Origin: RUG11198 sp964600615
GTDB taxonomy: Bacteria; Bacillota_I; Bacilli_A; RF39; UBA660
DNA: 40,124 nucleotides
Direction: 5' to 3'
Assembly: GCA_964600615.1 (NCBI GenBank)
Contig: CAZRJK010000012.1
Coordinates: forward strand, 1 to 40,124
Part shown: positions 24,561 to 35,000 of the stretch, one piece after another
How positions within the stretch are numbered: position 1 is the first letter of the stretch
How the letters are laid out: each line of letters starts with the position of its first letter
Made by a program: the position numbers and the translations under genes
Notes under the pieces: generated by a model
Database searches by the model: none
Told to the model about the DNA's origin: nothing
What the model saw: the letters and a program-made list of their open reading frames with translations, nothing else

Positions 24561-24589
24561 AATATAATATTATTATAAATAAAAGTCAA
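24561..24589 (-). promoter_or_regulatory. Promoter of the hypothetical gene at 24141
   Basis: TTGACT (24589-24584), 17-nt spacer, TATATT (24566-24561) on the minus strand. Confidence 0.72.
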
Positions 24590-24593
24590 ACAT

Positions 24594-24619
24594 AAAAACT
24601 AGTAGTTACTCTACTAGTT
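24594..24619 (-). terminator. Intrinsic terminator of the yvcK-tyrS operon
   Basis: AACTAGTAG (24597-24605) pairs with CTACTAGTT (24611-24619), followed on the minus strand by TTTT. It overlaps the DUF1653 gene's stop (24608-24606). Confidence 0.75.
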
Positions 24620-24836
24620 CAAATCTATATTTTTGCTTAACATCAGGATGTTTTTTTATATCCACTAAAGATAAAAACTCCTCTTTATCTCTTATCCAAA
24701 TTTCATTATTAAGAACATTCTGATAAACAACTTTTTCTTCTAAATTATCCGCATCTTTACCAATACAAACAACCTTATAAACATGCCCCTTAAAATGCTT
24801 ATAAACACCATTAATTTTAATTGTTCTTGCCAACAT
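24606..24836 (-). CDS. DUF1653 family protein
   Basis: 76 residues. GVYKHFKGHVYKVVCIGKDADNLEEKVVYQ followed by IWIRDKEEFLSLVDI matches the DUF1653 pattern (G-x-Y-x-H-x-KG-x-x-Y-x-V, ETxExxVxYxxL, WxRPxxMF), with Lys at the usual H and Ile-Arg-Asp at the WVRP site. Function unknown; a small beta-barrel is expected. The start overlaps the last 20 nt of tyrS, so it is the last gene of that operon. The nearest ribosome site (AGAGG) is rather far, 14 nt before ATG 24836. Confidence 0.83.
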   Translation of the reverse strand: MLARTIKINGVYKHFKGHVYKVVCIGKDADNLEEKVVYQNVLNNEIWIRDKEEFLSLVDIKKHPDVKQKYRFELVE

Positions 24837-26046
24837 AATAATTCTTTTTACCTCTTTTAATAATTATATAATTTTCATCAATAAAATCATTATTACTAAT
24901 TTTATAATCCAAATCATTAACCTTATTACCATTTAGTTTAATAGCATTACCACTAATAAATTCTCTAGCTTCTCTCTTGCTCTTAGCAGCTCCTATCTCG
25001 ATAATTAAATCTACCAAATTATCTGAAGTAATTTTTTTAATCTCATTTCCTTCAAATATTTCTTCAATATCCTTACCATCCAAATTCTTAAAATCCTCAG
25101 TAAATAAAACTTCAGACAATCTTAAAGCCTTCTCATATTCTTCTTTTCCATGTAAATCAGTAATAATTTCCCTAGCTAAAGCCTTATGAGCCTCTCTATT
25201 CTCAGGATGCTCATTATTTTTAACTTCTAATTCTTCTATCTCTTCTTTAGTTAAAAAAGTAAATATTTTTAAATAATCAATAACCATAGAATCATCAGAA
25301 TTAACTAAATATTGATATAATTTATAACTAGAAGTTTTATTCTTATCTAACCATAAAGCATTACCTTCACTCTTACCAAACTTATTACCATACTTATCTA
25401 AAACTAAAGGCATAGTAAAACCATAAGCTTCCTTACCAGTAATCTTTCTAATTAAATCTATACCAGTAGTAATATTTCCCCATTGATCAGAACCCTCAGC
25501 CTGCAAAATACAATTCTTATCTAGAAACAACTTCAAAAAATCATAACCTTGTATTAAAGTATAAGAAAATTCTGCATAAGTAATACCGGTATCTAACCTT
25601 CTCTTTATAATATCCTTATTAAGCATATAATTAACATTAATAAATTTACCAACATCTCTTAAAAAATCAAGAAATTCATATCCCTTAAACCAATCATAAT
25701 TATTAACTATTTCTGCTTTACCATCAAATATAGCATCAACTTGCTTTTGAATTCCTTTTAAATTATTATTTAATACCTCTTTATCAATTATTTCTCTTTC
25801 TGCAGTAGGTCTAGGATCACCTATAAGACCAGTAGCACCACCTACCAATAATATTGGATGATGTCCAGCTTTAGCAAGCCTCTTAGCTGTTACCAAAGAA
25901 GAATAATGCCCAATATGAAGACTATCTGCAGTAGGATCAGTCCCCCAATAAAAAGTAATATTTCCACTATTAATTTTATCTTCTATATCCTCACCAGCAA
26001 CATCCTTAACTAAACCTCTCCATTTTAATTCCTCAAATAATGTCAT
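24817..26046 (-). CDS. tyrS: Tyrosyl-tRNA synthetase
   Basis: 409 residues from ATG 26046; the frame also opens at ATG 26070 but GGAAGAGG fits 26046, which follows the previous stop by one base. Class I synthetase: LHIGHYSS (HIGH at 44-47), YAEFSYTLIQGYDFL, EGSDQWGN and KFGKSEGN as the KMSKS variant normal for TyrRS. A C-terminal S4-like domain (about 345-405) binds the tRNA. No T-box leader is present, unlike tyrS of many Firmicutes; it is instead driven as part of the whiA operon. Confidence 0.97.
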   Translation of the reverse strand: MTLFEELKWRGLVKDVAGEDIEDKINSGNITFYWGTDPTADSLHIGHYSSLVTAKRLAKAGHHPILLVGGATGLIGDPRPTAEREIIDKEVLNNNLKGIQKQVDAIFDGKAEIVNNYDWFKGYEFLDFLRDVGKFINVNYMLNKDIIKRRLDTGITYAEFSYTLIQGYDFLKLFLDKNCILQAEGSDQWGNITTGIDLIRKITGKEAYGFTMPLVLDKYGNKFGKSEGNALWLDKNKTSSYKLYQYLVNSDDSMVIDYLKIFTFLTKEEIEELEVKNNEHPENREAHKALAREIITDLHGKEEYEKALRLSEVLFTEDFKNLDGKDIEEIFEGNEIKKITSDNLVDLIIEIGAAKSKREAREFISGNAIKLNGNKVNDLDYKISNNDFIDENYIIIKRGKKNYYVGKNN

Positions 26047-26047
26047 A

Positions 26048-26449
26048 TTATCTTCCTCTTCCTTTTTCATGTTTCATTTCAAATTCTACATCTACCATTA
26101 AATCATTAAAATAATTAGCACTTATAATATTATATCCCTTCTCATATAACTCAACTACTTCATCAAAAGGTAATATCATTCTACCTGCCTCAATTATATC
26201 ACCATCATCATAACTCTTCCCACTAACTATAGAGGCCAAAAAACTTCTTTTATCATTTCCGATATTAAAACTCTTTTTTTCGTCTGAATCTAAATCACCA
26301 GCAGGTCTAAAATAAGCATTACCATTTTCTTCCTTTTTTTCATCTAAATCTAAATCACCAGCAGGTCTAAAATAAGCATTACCATTTTCTTTCTTCTTTT
26401 CTTTTTCCATAGTTTTAACCATATTACTAGACATTTTTAATTTTCCCAT
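26048..26449 (-). CDS. Hypothetical protein with a tandem 20-residue repeat
   Basis: 133 residues from ATG 26449 (GAGGGAG upstream). Two copies of ENGNAYFRPAGDLD-x-DEKK make up much of the first half. The second half is a small acidic domain (LPFDEVVELYEKGYNIISANYFNDLMVDVEFEM) that I do not recognise. The start is one base after the stop of the preceding gene, and its own stop is one base before tyrS. No signal peptide. The link with WhiA and TyrS is by operon only. Confidence 0.68.
   Translation of the reverse strand: MGKLKMSSNMVKTMEKEKKKENGNAYFRPAGDLDLDEKKEENGNAYFRPAGDLDSDEKKSFNIGNDKRSFLASIVSGKSYDDGDIIEAGRMILPFDEVVELYEKGYNIISANYFNDLMVDVEFEMKHEKGRGR
26281..26400 (-). repeat. Tandem 60-bp direct repeat inside the gene at 26048
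   Basis: 26281-26340 and 26341-26400 are identical at 56 of 60 bases. The period is a multiple of three, so the repeat keeps the frame and doubles a 20-residue unit. Confidence 0.92.
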
Positions 26450-26450
26450 A

Positions 26451-27098
26451 TTATTTCTCCCTCTCAAATTTTTTAAATTTCTTCTTAAATATTTTCTTTA
26501 CTTCTAAACTCTTATTCAAATTATAATTATTTATAAACATATTAAACTCTTCTTCATAATTAACACTATTCATATCTATATTACAATTAAAGCAAATATC
26601 TTCATAATTATTATTACCACTAAGAATCATATCTCTATATCTATTATTTTTATCATGATTTATTATCGTAATCGCATATAAATTTGAAAACAAATAATTA
26701 AATGCCATATTAATTCTCTCTCTATCTCCATCATTTAAATAATCTAGTCCTTCAAATTTAATTATATTATACAAATATAATATATGATTAAGCCTACTAC
26801 CAATAGATTGAGCTAAAACACTATTATCAATTTTACCTTCTTTATATAAAAAGCAAAAATAATCATATTCAATTAATAAAAATTTTACAAAAGTTAATTT
26901 ATCATCACTAATATCTGAAACAAAATCAACAGTTCCACATATCTTACTTTTATTATTAATTGTATAATCCTTAAGTAAAGCATTCCAACTATTTATTTCC
27001 TTATTATTATAACTTTTAGAATCATATTTATTATTATATTTATACATATCCAAAAAATCTACTTTACCATCTTTAATCATTCTTGTATATTTATACAT
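26451..27098 (-). CDS. Hypothetical protein
   Basis: 215 residues, not recognised. Rich in Asn, Tyr, Lys and Asp; the middle is helical (LTFVKFLLIEYDYFCFLYKEGK, SRLNHILYLYNIIKFEG). The C-terminus is very basic (KKIFKKKFKKFEREK), suited to nucleic-acid or membrane-surface binding. No signal peptide. AGGGG precedes ATG 27098, one base after the whiA stop. It could belong to a set conserved between whiA and tyrS in relatives, which I cannot check here. Confidence 0.66.
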   Translation of the reverse strand: MYKYTRMIKDGKVDFLDMYKYNNKYDSKSYNNKEINSWNALLKDYTINNKSKICGTVDFVSDISDDKLTFVKFLLIEYDYFCFLYKEGKIDNSVLAQSIGSRLNHILYLYNIIKFEGLDYLNDGDRERINMAFNYLFSNLYAITIINHDKNNRYRDMILSGNNNYEDICFNCNIDMNSVNYEEEFNMFINNYNLNKSLEVKKIFKKKFKKFEREK

Positions 27099-27099
27099 A

Positions 27100-28026
27100 T
27101 TATTTTTCCCCTATCCTAGAAACAATATCTCTTATTTTCCTAAATCTATGATTAAGACCACTCTTAGTAATATTATAGCCTAATTCCTTACTCATAATTA
27201 AAGCAAGTTCTCCTAAAGAACTCTCAGGATACTTTAGCCTATATTCTATTACCTCAAGTAACTTACTATCAATAACATCTAACATATCATATTTTTTCAA
27301 CTTTTCTATATCACTAATTTGCCTACTAGCAGTCAAAAATATCTTATCCACATTAGCCTGCTCACAATTATTAAGTCTATTAGTCATATTTTTATGATCC
27401 CTATATATTCTAATATCCTCAAAATACATAACTCCATTATATGATTTAATTAATCTAAGAAAATCACTAATTTTCTCAGCTTCTTTTACATAAACCATAT
27501 ACTTTTTTTCTCTTCTAATAACCTTACTATTAAGATTAAAACTATTAAGAATACCATTAATAAAATTAGCATATTCTAGACTATCAACTAAAAATTCTAA
27601 ATGATATCTACTAGTCTTAGGATCATTAACACTACCGCAAGACATAAATAAGCCTCTTAAATAAGCCCTAATATCATCATTATCACTAATCAAATATTCA
27701 TGAGGATATTCTAAATAATTACCATTACTATCTATAATAGATAAATCCCTAAGTATCTCTTTACACTTAAAATTAACACTAAGAATATATATTAAATTAT
27801 TATTAAAACCATTTCTTCTTCTTACAGTAATACCAACATTAATATCATAAACCTCTTTAAACAACTTAAATATTTCCCTAGCAACACAATTATTTTCAAC
27901 AATTATTCTAATACCAGAAGAAATATCACCACTATTTCTAACAATCGCCGATAATGAAGCTAATTTTTCAGTTCTAGTTCCCTCTACCTTACTAACCTCA
28001 TCTCTAACATTCATAGAAAAACTCAT
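27100..28026 (-). CDS. whiA: WhiA family DNA-binding protein
   Basis: 308 residues. The N-terminal half has the degenerate LAGLIDADG-like fold (IRAYLRGLFMSCGSVNDP, where homing enzymes have catalytic Asp), and the C-terminal half the helix-turn-helix region (LLEVIEYRLKYPESSLGELALIMSKELG, then ITKSGLNHRFRKI). In Firmicutes WhiA affects cell division and chromosome segregation and is not limited to sporulation. Its ATG shares bases with the yvcK stop (TAATG), so the two are coupled as in most Firmicutes. Confidence 0.95.
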   Translation of the reverse strand: MSFSMNVRDEVSKVEGTRTEKLASLSAIVRNSGDISSGIRIIVENNCVAREIFKLFKEVYDINVGITVRRRNGFNNNLIYILSVNFKCKEILRDLSIIDSNGNYLEYPHEYLISDNDDIRAYLRGLFMSCGSVNDPKTSRYHLEFLVDSLEYANFINGILNSFNLNSKVIRREKKYMVYVKEAEKISDFLRLIKSYNGVMYFEDIRIYRDHKNMTNRLNNCEQANVDKIFLTASRQISDIEKLKKYDMLDVIDSKLLEVIEYRLKYPESSLGELALIMSKELGYNITKSGLNHRFRKIRDIVSRIGEK

Positions 28027-28976
28027 TATTTACCATCATCTTCCAATAAATAATTATAAATATCCGCAGATAACTTATCAGCTTTATGCCTAATAACATC
28101 ATCAATAATAGTAACATAATTACCCTTAATTAGTTTTAAATTCTTTAAGTTGTCTTTATCCAAAACAACTTGATCTTTCTGTTCCTCAGTAGCATATCTC
28201 TTCAAAACATTACGAGGTATCTTACCATCATTAGCAATTAAAACATCAATTTTCTTCTTCCCTAAATAACTATTAAGCACATTTACATGATCACTAACCT
28301 TAAAATCATCAGTCTCACCTGGCTGCGTCATCATATTACAAACATACATAATTTTAGCTTTGCTTTTATCAAGTGCCTTAATCATATCTTTACTAAGTAA
28401 ATTTGGAACAATACTAGTATATAAACTACCCATTGTAAGAATAATTAAATCAGCATCCCTAATAGCTTTAACAACATTAGGATTAACCGTAATATCATTC
28501 TCATAATAAACACTATTTACTTTTAAAGGACTTTTTGTAATATTATGTTCTCCCTTTATTACACTGCCATCCTCCATATTTCCAACTAAAATAGGACTAT
28601 CCAAAGTAAAGGGCAAAACCTTACCTTTAATCTTTAAAACTTTCCCAATAGTTTCAATTCCTTCTTGCATATTACCAGTAATATTAGATAACGCTGTCAA
28701 AAGAAGATTACCAACCGTATGCCCATTCAAATCACTAGTAGTTTTAAAACGATAATTCAATAATTCTTCAAACAATGGCTCAGTCTCCGCTAATGCAACA
28801 ATAACTTTACGTAAATCACCAACAGCAAAAATATTAAATTCCTCTCTAAGTCTACCCGTACTTCTTCCATCATCACATACAGAAACAACAGCACTTATAT
28901 CAACAGGCAATAATTTTAAACCACTAAGAAGAAAAGATAAACCTGTTCCTCCTCCTAATGCAACAATTTTTTTCAA
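28026..28976 (-). CDS. yvcK: YvcK/CofD-like UDP-sugar-binding protein (gluconeogenesis factor)
   Basis: 316 residues from TTG 28976, 8 nt after AAGAGG; the frame extends to 29036 but without a site or similarity. KKIVALGGGTGLSFLLSGLK is the family start, VCDDGRSTGRLREEFNI the second block, and NGHTVGNLLLTALSNI follows. YvcK binds UDP-GlcNAc and supports cell-wall synthesis by regulating precursor flow, and is coupled to whiA. The usual first gene of the trio, rapZ/yvcJ, is not here: directly upstream is the giant surface-protein gene, on a separate transcript. Confidence 0.95.
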   Translation of the reverse strand: MKKIVALGGGTGLSFLLSGLKLLPVDISAVVSVCDDGRSTGRLREEFNIFAVGDLRKVIVALAETEPLFEELLNYRFKTTSDLNGHTVGNLLLTALSNITGNMQEGIETIGKVLKIKGKVLPFTLDSPILVGNMEDGSVIKGEHNITKSPLKVNSVYYENDITVNPNVVKAIRDADLIILTMGSLYTSIVPNLLSKDMIKALDKSKAKIMYVCNMMTQPGETDDFKVSDHVNVLNSYLGKKKIDVLIANDGKIPRNVLKRYATEEQKDQVVLDKDNLKNLKLIKGNYVTIIDDVIRHKADKLSADIYNYLLEDDGK

Positions 28977-29006
28977 ACAAATCACCTCTTCTAAATAATT
29001 TACTAT

Positions 29007-29015
29007 ATTATAGCA
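29007..29015 (-). promoter_or_regulatory. Extended -10 promoter of the yvcK-whiA-tyrS operon
   Basis: TGCTATAAT on the minus strand (TGn + TATAAT), 31 nt before the TTG start. No good -35 box; the -35 region lies in the terminator of the upstream gene. Confidence 0.6.
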
Positions 29016-29044
29016 AAAAAAAGAAACAATATCCATTGTTTCTT
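29013..29044 (-). terminator. Intrinsic terminator of the giant surface-protein gene
   Basis: AAGAAACAAT (29021-29030) pairs with ATTGTTTCTT (29035-29044) around ATCC. Read on the minus strand it is followed by a T run (29022-29015). Confidence 0.86.
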
Positions 29045-29061
29045 TTAATTATAGAAAATTT

Positions 29062-32000
29062 CTAAAAATTAGATTGATATATATGAAAATCAAACCATCC
29101 AAAATTATTTCCCTGATAAGCACTCGTAAAACCAACTACTCTCTTATATAACTCTCCATTACTCTTTCTAAACAAGCCAACATTCGTATTTCTCCTATAA
29201 CCTGAAATTTCTTCATTAATAATATTTTCTTCTGTCCAACTCAAATCATTATAAGATTTTATATTTGTAAAATCACTTATAGTTGTTGACCATATTCGAA
29301 TAGTATTAGACACATTATCACCATTACTATCCTCTCTACCACCATGTTCAGGCCCTTCATGAGCAACATATAACTTATTCCCCTTAAAAGCAAAATCAGC
29401 ATTATGAAGCCAGAAAACATTTTTTGCTCCCAAATCACCAGATGATTCTATTTCCAAAGTATTTGGATCAATAATTACAACTTGCATTCCTTTTCCAATA
29501 CCAGTGTCATTTGTATAAAACAAAATAAGTTTATTATCTTTATAAATTAATGATGGTTGTCCTGTTCCCCATCTATCAGCTTTATCATAACTTATCAATG
29601 GTAAAGTACCAACTCTTATCCATCCACTATTTAACGCATTTGAAACAGCTAACCCTATATCATTTCCATAAGGATGAGCAGTTTTATCTACACCAGTATA
29701 TGCCATAATATATTTATACTGCTTACCATTATAATAAAAATTACCTTCCACTACTGATGGATCACACATATGATATTCATCCCATTGCCCAGTTACTAAT
29801 TCCAACACATTAGTTCTAGTTCTTCCATTATTACTAGTATACATAATATGATCTCTAGTAGTCTCTGTCATACTAGCAGCAGTACCATCACTTTTATTTT
29901 TATTACCACAATACCATACATTAACTACACCATCTTTAACCATTATACTTGGAGCATAAGCATAATATTCACGAGCATCATCACCTTTATACACTAATCT
30001 TTTAAACGATTCTTTCATTACTGCCTTAGAAATAATCTTCCAATTAGCATATAAAGTAACAGTACAATCCCCTTTCGAAGCATCACAATAATTACTTACA
30101 TCATACTTAACATCCTGATCAAAGCAACTACCAGTTCCATCAGCCTTTTCACACCATTCATTTCCACCTAAAGCAGAATATCCAGATTTTCCCATATTTA
30201 AATAATTTTTTGAATTCAAATTAGCTAAATCTTTAATCGTTCCATAATCAAATTTTGAAGTAAGCACAGAAGAATTCATATATATAAGTCCATCCTTAAT
30301 ACTATATTCATCATTATTAGCTAAACCAGACTCACTAGCAATTTTTCCACCATTAGCATTATACTTAACAATTACTTTATTAGCCTTCCAATGAGCATAT
30401 ATTGTAGTATTTCCAGTTAACTTTGTCACAGTACTATATTTTGTTCCACCAGAAGCCTTTGTGTACCAACCATCAAAAGTATAACCAACTTTAGTAAAAG
30501 AATTTGCTCTCAAAGTACAATCTCCCATATAATTACAAGTAGTTGCGCTAACAGAACCTTTTCCACCATTAGCATTATAAGTAATTTTATATTTATTTAT
30601 TTTCCAATGAGCATATACTGTAATATTTTTCGTCTCGTTCATTGTAGCACCATATTTTGTTCCACCAGAAGCTTTTGTATACCAACCATCAAAAGTATAT
30701 CCAATCCTACTATAACTATTTACGCTCAACTTACAATTTGTATTTAAAGTACAAATTGTATTATTCATAGTGCCAGCACCACCATTTTTATTATACACAA
30801 TAGCATAATTATTTTTATCAATTACAGTTACCATACAAGTAGCAGTCCTACTTCCAGCTTTAATTGTTATGGTAACAATACCTCTACTAACACCAGTAAC
30901 TAATCCTTTAGAAACAGTAGCTACTTTAGTATTACTACTTGTCCAAGTAACAGACTCTCCAACATCATTAACTGCACTTAACTGTATCGTTTTTCCCTTA
31001 CCCAAAATAACATTACTTTTATCAATTTTCAAGGAACTTTTCCACTTAGCATATAACGTTACTGTTTGATTTTTCAATTCTATTGGATAACCAATAGCCG
31101 TAGCTAAAGCCTGTACAGTAGCATAATTAGAATTAGCACTAATTACTTTACTTGATGTACTACTTCCAACAAGCCAATCAGCAGTTATTGTATACCCGGG
31201 TTTAGTTAATGCCCAAGTACCAGAGGTAGCACTACCATTAGCATTAGGTAATCCTCCACTAGCAAAATTTGTACCATCATATTTATACACAGCAGAAAAA
31301 GGAATCGCTTTCGTCTTTTTAGTATCTGTACCTCCATTAGCGTTATAAGTTATAGTTAAAGTATTAGGCTTCCATACAGCATATAAATTTTTTGTGCCAG
31401 AAGAAACCAAATTATTTACATTAGCCTTATCATCATATATTTTTGTTCCGTTAGCATTATCTGACCATCCATTAAAGCTATAACCTTTTCTAGTAAAAGT
31501 ATTAGTACTTAACACACAATTTTTATCATATGTACATGTAGTATTTTCCATAGTACCAGTACCACCATTAGCATTATATTTTACTATATAATTATTAGGT
31601 ACAAACCTAGCATATATTCTAGCATTACTACCATCATTATCAATATTATCAAACATAGCACTATTATTATCAAACTTAGTAGTATTTGTTAATATATTAT
31701 CAAAAGAAGAATTATTATACCACCCACTAAAAGTATATCCAAGTTTATCAATAGAAGCTAAATCATTATTTGTATAAGATGTGTCATATTCCTTATTGCT
31801 TATAATAACTTGTTCTAGTTTAATATTATCTACATATAATTCACCAGCTCCCCCAGCATTTCCATAAATGTATAATTTAGGGTTTGCTTTAGCATAAGAA
31901 TAATCATTACCAAGAGTAAATGTCCAACTTAAAGATTCCCAAGCACCAGCCTTAGATGGGCTCAAAGAGCACTTACCAGCACCAAACGATAAAGATCCAT

Positions 32001-35000
32001 TAGAACTAGTTGTTGCATAATACAAGCCACCAGTTACTATATTATTTCCAGAAACTCTATAAACATCAACAGTTAACATATAAGTTTCTCCAGCCTTTAA
32101 TTTAGAACCATCTATAATCTCTGCTATACCTAACCACCTACCAACAGTAATAGTTCCTGGCTTAACTGATCCACCACTAATATCACTTTCTGTTTTATTA
32201 ACATAATCCTCATTAGTTTTAAACCTAAACACCTTATTATTATCAATTATTCTCATATGAGCATGATAACCTAATTCTGGTAAGGCAACATTACCATTAA
32301 AACCAGTTCCCCAATTAATAGCATTATAAGCCTTATTAATTTTTCCAGGTATTCCATTCAAAGTATTATCCCAAGTATGAACTAAATTATTTACCTTTTT
32401 ACTAGGAGAAACAACTTCAGTATAATCATCAAAACCACCATTACTAATTAGATTTCCACCATATGATTTTACTAATTTATAGTGATTATTTTCCCAATTA
32501 GCATGTAAAGTAATATTACAATCATCATCTTTATTACATAAACTTGATAAATTATATTGTGAAGCTTGATCATAACACGTTCCGCTTCCATCTGCATTAG
32601 TACACCATTCTTTTCCTTTTATAAGAGTATAACCTAGCTTATTAAAAGTATTTTTACTAAACAAACACTTTGTATCGTATGAACATATAGTATCAGAAAC
32701 GTTTCCAGAACCTCCATTAGCATTATATTTTATTGTATAATTACCCTCCTTAGAAATCCAAGGAACACTAATTTTCCCATAAGAAGAACCATCTAAAGCA
32801 TCAGAAGTAGTAATAGGATCATTACATTGATAAGTACCAATATAACTATCAGAAGCAGAAGACACCTTCTGTAAATTCATTTTATGATTTGCATATAACT
32901 GTAACGTACCAATTTTAGTATTACTATTTTCAAGCCTAAAGGCAGTTTCATGCGCTGTTTCTGAAATGACTGTATTGGCAACAATTCCACCCCTATCAAG
33001 AAGTTGATAATTACCATAATTCGAATATAGATGAATATTACCAATAACAACAGGAGATAAAACGTCCAACCCAATATCCTTGCACTCACTTACATCAGTA
33101 TTATCGACTGCAACTTTACCACCACCATCAATAATAAGCCCCTTATTATCACCATATCTTATTCTAAGACCATTAATATAAGAATATTTAGTCTTTTCAC
33201 TATCATTAATACCAAAATAAACACCATAACCAGAAATTCCTTCAACCCATACATTATCAATTACAATATTACTTCCATGTATAGTTAAACCAGCAACGTT
33301 TTTATTATGATTATCATATTTATTTCCAAAAAATGAAATATCAACAATACGAGTATTTTTAACTTCACCATATGTCTCCAACATTGAAGTAACATCAGTT
33401 TTATTACCATCAGAATCAGGATTAGAAAAATCACTAAGATAAAATTCAGAAGTATGTGGACCAGCTCCCTTAATCGTAATATTAGAATAAATCAAAAGCT
33501 TCTTATTAATCCTATATTGACCAGGAGGAAAATATACTACACCACCACTACTCTTAAGTGAATCAATTGCAGACTGTATTGCTTTAGTATCATCATCTAC
33601 TAAAGTTCCCTTAGCACCAAAATCAACTACATTTATAATAGGCAAAGAAGAATCAACCAAAGAAGCCGCCTTCTTAGCATTATCCAAAACTTGATTAATA
33701 TTATTTAAAAAATTCACATCAATTTGAGACTTAACATATTTACTAGTTTCAACAGTATCACCAATAGATTTATTACCGATTCTAATATCATCACCATCTT
33801 TTTTAATATAATCACCAGAAGGAGAAGAAGTAGACTTATAACTCCTTATTAAACTATGAGCTGCTCTACTAGTAAATACCATATCATACTGTTTACTACC
33901 AGAACAAGTTATCTTATCAACATTTAACCTCCACCCATTAGCATATAAACCTATCTCACAATTATCAACAGATAAATCAGCAATACTACTATTATCAACA
34001 ATTTCCACACCAGTACTACAATTATGTATATTAGCTCTTCCTACATAATTATTGCCAAGAATTCTAATACCTTTATTACAGTTACTAACTTCAATATTAT
34101 CTAGATACGCATCTGTTAAATTTTCCCAATTAATACCAATATTATTAGCATTAAATACACGAATATGATCTAAATATGATTCGAAGAATTTAGAATAATT
34201 ATCCTTCCATACATCATTTAATACCTTATTATCATTATCCTTCCCCCAAGAAATATTCATACCATTACCACTAACACTCTTAATATCAACATCCCTAATT
34301 ATAAAAGAATAACCATATATATTTACACCATTTATCGCTTTATAATTTCCATCAACACTAATATTCTTAATACCAAATTGCATTGGTACCCCTTTAGTAT
34401 CATGCCATTTTGAAGTACCATTAAGAAAAGTAGTATAATCAGTAGTTTCTATAACAGAACTAATATTACCATCAGCTCTCAAAATAGTTTTTTCAGCACC
34501 ATCACCAATTAACGTCACAAAAGCAGGAAGAACAATTGGCTTTGTAATTTTATATACACCTGTAGGAAGATAAATAATTCCCCCCGTATCTTTAACACTA
34601 TCAATAACAGTTTGTATTCCGTCAGAAGAAAATGTATTAACTTTCCCATCGTAAAAAACTGAAGATTCTTTAGAATAAAAGTTCTCATGATTAGTAGCAT
34701 TTTCAATAGCAACATTTTTTTTAGTCACTGTTACATTAATGTTTCTTTTTATACCATTAGTAGTACTAGCAACAATAACAGTTTTCCCTAAACCTTTACC
34801 AATTATTTTACCACTACTATCCACAGTCGCAATACTAGTATTACTACTGCTATAAACAACATCTTTATTAGTAGCATTATCAGGTAATACACTAGCATTA
34901 ATAGACAAATCACTACCAACCTCTAAAACAACATCTTTTTTATCCACAACTAAATCACTAGGCAAAACCACATCTTGTTCAACTAAAAAATTTATTTTCT

